A program made the position numbers and the translations under genes. From Bolinopsis microptera (Eukaryota; Ctenophora; Tentaculata; Lobata; Bolinopsidae), in assembly GCF_026151205.1 (NCBI RefSeq), contig NC_087080.1, forward strand, positions 6,987,096 to 7,047,095: DNA of 60,000 nucleotides, read 5' to 3'. The stretch's first letter is position 1; each line of letters begins with the position of its first letter. The notes beneath the pieces were generated by a model, which was given only the letters and a program-made list of their open reading frames with translations, ran no database searches and had not been told where the DNA came from. Below are positions 56,450 through 60,000 of this stretch, one piece after another.

Positions 56450-59400
56450 ATGAAGTGTGTTTTGGTTGCTGTTCTGGTTCTTATCGTTGTAACAGGTTTG
56501 GAAGCGTCTCAGACACGTAGATTATATATATTTCGGGAATACCTATTGCTATTATTGACAAGCTAACCTTTAACAAGAAGACGCATTCCTTTAATTAAAT
56601 TAAAGTAATGCGTCTCCTTTTATTATATTAGTAATCCATCGAGAGGTACTTCAGGCACAATCCCAGAGAACTCGAAACTTTAATATCGATATTTAACTTC
56701 ATAATTATAAGTTGTTCCTATCGAATCAACATGAACTAATACTTACCCGATACCAAACCAATATTAAATCGTTTAATTTAATCCAACGTTGCTATAATAT
56801 CTCGACAGCATAAGTTCTACAGTACGACATTACAGTGCGACGGAAGAACTTTGCGGGCAACGCAAAACGGAAGAAACAATCGAAAGTAACGTTGTTTCTG
56901 AGTAAACAAATTGCAAGTTCACGTGACAAACAAGGCATATAACCACCTTCAAAGCAAAATTCAATCTTCTCAAAATTAAATCTTCTGGAGAAGAATGCTA
57001 AGTGCTAATAATAAACGGGAAATCAGCAGAAGTCGCTGCGAGGCGACTTTATAACAAGGTTATAATAACCTATAACCTGAAATTTAATTACTGCTAATCA
57101 GGAAACTTGCCGCTACGAGATGATACTATCAAAATTCCAGACTCATGATCTCGTTCCTTGGACCTAAATCTCCCGATTTGAAATTCTCAGCTTATTTCCG
57201 TTCATTTCCGATCTTCTTATCTAATTACCACACATATTATGAACATCGTCTAACCCTCCTGGGTATTTTCAGCCTTATACAGCCCAAATTCAAGACAAAT
57301 TCGATTTTAGTCCCTTGTGCAATGACTAGCGGAAGTCACGGAGCCAGTTCATCAGAGCAAAGATCAGCAAATCGATGATACGTCAGATCGATTTCATGGC
57401 AAATGGACGACAGCTCCCACGGCCACGGGCTTCGAAATACTGAAATAATACCCACGTTTAAGCATACCCACGTCCAAGAAATGGCACTTAGGAGACTGGA
57501 TACCGAAAGTGGCGTGGGCAGGAGTCACGCGGCAGTGTGTTCAGCCCGTATTCATGCTTTATTGCTTTATTTGGTGCTGCGACAAATGCTATAACAATAC
57601 TAGGTCCCATGGAAATGCCGCCCACATATTCCTGGCTTATTTCCTTGTGCTCAACTTTAAAGCTTGCATTATGTTGCATTTTTGTGTGTGAGAATAGTAA
57701 ATCTGACACACGTGGTAGCTGCAATAATCCGCGCAGGAAGTTTCTAGGAATCGAAAACGCTCTTAGTTCTTAGGTGCGTTTAGTAGTAGTCTTAAATGCA
57801 CGAAGGCATCCTTTATGGAGTTGCAACCAAATCGAAATAAAAGGAAGCGAAAATCAGGGATTTGGCTTCAGCTGCGTACGTGTTATGCAAAAGTTAAACC
57901 TATCACCAAACCGGGGACTAGCTGTGCTAGTGCATCACAAGAGCATAGAATAACTGGATATTACGGATAATGCGAGCGGTCTTGCGGCACTTGTGACACT
58001 GAGGTTGTGGCGGCTGGATAGGATTACAGTTCCACATCAGGAAAATCTGAAAATCAGGACAATCTCCTTATTCTTTAAGTCCAAGTGCAACAACGACATG
58101 GAATTTAGTAATTTGACATCTTGGAAGATGTCCCGGAGGTCAATGATTAGGTTTCTGTTTCCGATGATTATGTACGTGATCTATCATTTAAAGGGTTGCA
58201 TTTTTCTGAGACTACTGTATGGAATTTGGCTAAATGGAATTAAGTGCGAGCCAAATGCCAACTGATTAGTAGTTTTTGTGTCGGAAGTATGGCCTAAAGT
58301 TATGAAAAGAGTTTAAGAGTTGGTGGTCAATTTAGATTTTTAGAACAACCTGGAAAATGACTTTAGTAATTTTCGTTAGCAGGCTTTAAACCGGGAGATT
58401 AATAGAATAACAGTGTTCCAATTTCTAACTTCTCTATTCGAATTTCGATTACAAAAACAGAAAAGAATAACCTTTAGGACCGTGCGAGTATTAAACATAA
58501 CAATGGAGAATATAAATATTGCAATAAAAGAATGATTCCACCCTGTAACATTAACAACGGTCTGACTAAGATTGATCGTGATCTGAATAAACCCATAACC
58601 GGAGCCTTGTCCTCTGGGGATCACGGTTAGCCCCAATAAAGTCACGCGACCGGCAATAGTTGAGGGTACTGTACTAAACCCGGAAAAATATCAACAGTGA
58701 CCTCAATTTTCAATACTTAACTCAGGTGGTCGTTCGGTCTCTTGAAGTTGAAACGATTGAGTGCGCGCCACTCACTTACTCAGCCTAGCATATGTGCACG
58801 TCCAAAGAATAGTTCGATACATTCGGTCTGTCATGTGACACAAATTCACTCGTTTGATTGGGGAAACGTTCCTACTTAATCAATAATCACTCGCCAAAAT
58901 GTTAGGGTTGGGATTAGTGTTTATGTAAAACTGTTTGGCTCAGCTGTAAAACTGTACAACTTCACGCTGATTGACGAATGTTTATGTATCAGTGAATAGA
59001 GGGTCACTCTTTGATTGCTCTATGTATTTCAACCCAATATACTGATTGGTCCCTGTATTTCAGAGGGACTATGGGAGTGTGCGTGGACTGGGGAGGAGTA
59101 CCCCTGCGATGGCGTGACTGCCTGTAGCTACGGCTGCTACAAAGACGCATGTTGGAGTCAGTGTAACGGTAAGAGCCCATGGGAGCGTGTACATTGTATT
59201 GTGTATTGTTTTATTAGTGCTTTTATTGTTCAGATTGATGAGTTGTTGGAGTTGTTTTGGGAATTTAAAGGATTGTAACCGGGATGCGGTGAGGTTTTCA
59301 CCTTCTATAATCATCTGATAATGTAACAATACCTCGTGCATCTTGGAAGATTAATCAATGTTTGGTATACATATTGTTTAAGATTTTATCTTCCGGTATA

Positions 59401-59683
59401 ATGTTATCTAGGTTAACAATGAGTAAATATTACGTGAACAGGTTGGGCAAAAATAAACACAATGAAGAGTACGACCCAGATCCTGACGTTCCCAAAATGG
59501 TCTAACCAAAATAAAAATCTAGGCAGTACTCAACCGCGTGTTGAATCTGACCCAATCTGCAGTTTAATTTTAACGGCACTAAACATGACGTATTTGCAGG
59601 AGTCTGTTCGAAGAACATCAACAACCATATCTGCAACGGATGCAAAGAGTGGTGCTACGTAGAAGCCGACAACGATTACGGAA
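56450..59683 (+). CDS. Secreted cysteine-rich protein (3' part beyond window)
   Basis: Three exons: 56450-56495, 59064-59168 and 59600-59683, all joined in phase 1. The last donor (GTAAGT) leads past the window edge. Exon 1 encodes a start, then the hydrophobic run VLVAVLVLIVV, a signal peptide. Exon 2 has six cysteines (WECAW, PCDG, CSYGCYKDACWSQC; spacing 8, 5, 3, 4, 3). Exon 3 begins CSKN and has CNGCKEWCY, four more. The mature part is short, disulphide-rich and extracellular by inference. Small phase-1 exons are typical of modular secreted proteins. I recall similar YGC...CW..C patterns in small arthropod secreted proteins, but cannot name a family. A defence, venom or structural role is not shown. 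The first intron (56496-59063) holds no supported gene. Confidence 0.7.
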
Positions 59684-59727
59684 GTAAGTTAAAATAGTCA
59701 TGACAAGACTCAAAATCATTCACAAAC

Positions 59728-59792
59728 AACTTAACAACAACTTAGCAACAACTTAACAACAACTTAACAACAACTTAGCAACCACAAAGGAA
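59728..59792 (+). repeat. Short tandem repeat AACTTARCAAC
   Basis: Five to six copies of an 11-12-bp unit in the intron after the third exon of the cysteine-rich gene. Confidence 0.8.
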
Positions 59793-60000
59793 AAGCCTCA
59801 TCAGAATAACAACGATCCGTAACACCATAAAATAGAAATTCCTAGTTAATGCAATGATCGATGAGAAAGAAGGACACTGAAGTTTAACGATATGCACGAT
59901 ACACCATGATAAACTGAAGGCACATTTCATGACGCGTTCCTAAATTTGACAGTTAAATCAAGTAAAGCCTTCAAGCCTGTTCGTCAAGTAACGCCTTCAA

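Overview
This is genomic DNA from an invertebrate animal; I cannot name the species. The coding parts are split into exons by GT-AG introns whose phases agree, the longest gene is a metazoan-type SEC16, the sequence is AT-rich, and mobile elements of many kinds occupy much of the window (Ty3/gypsy, a tRNA-derived SINE, LINE remnants, hAT-like, TTAA-type and TA-type inverted-repeat elements).

Layout. Positions 1-19361 are dominated by SEC16 on the + strand (16 exons seen, 5' end outside the window). Its first visible intron is 13.3 kb (123-13467) and carries a second gene on the opposite strand, encoding a BTB-like protein (12770 down to 271). An exon of that gene is split by an 8.8-kb Ty3/gypsy retrotransposon (3454-12279) with two apparently identical 619-bp LTRs and a 4-bp target duplication, ATCG. 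Removing the element and one ATCG restores the BTB reading frame, so the insertion looks recent. The result is three levels of nesting: SEC16 intron, antisense BTB gene, young retrotransposon. A SINE with a 13-bp target duplication sits in a later SEC16 intron.

Positions 19362-24512 are intergenic, with a degraded copy of a SEC16 exon end and a 0.8-kb TA-flanked inverted-repeat element. Positions 24513-31178 hold a minus-strand gene of at least eight exons for a glutamine-rich protein with an AT-hook, clustered SUMO-type motifs and an acidic tail, probably a transcriptional co-regulator. Positions 31200-56440 are mostly non-coding and repeat-rich. They include a G-run fold-back with a poly-G minisatellite (39.6-40.4 kb), a two-exon gene of unknown function (41828-42822), a reverse-transcriptase remnant enclosed by TA-flanked inverted ends (44778-46848), a 1.35-kb near-perfect palindrome flanked by TTAA (47853-49202), and a hAT-like element made largely of CCCGGT repeats inserted in a 12-bp satellite (50261-51221). 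The window ends in a gene for a secreted cysteine-rich protein (56450 onward) that runs past the right edge.

SEC16 (ER exit sites) and the Q-rich nuclear protein look like ordinary housekeeping genes. I see no operon or functional cluster; the main story is mobile-element traffic around and inside genes. Gene structures are predictions from splice signals and reading frame, not transcripts.
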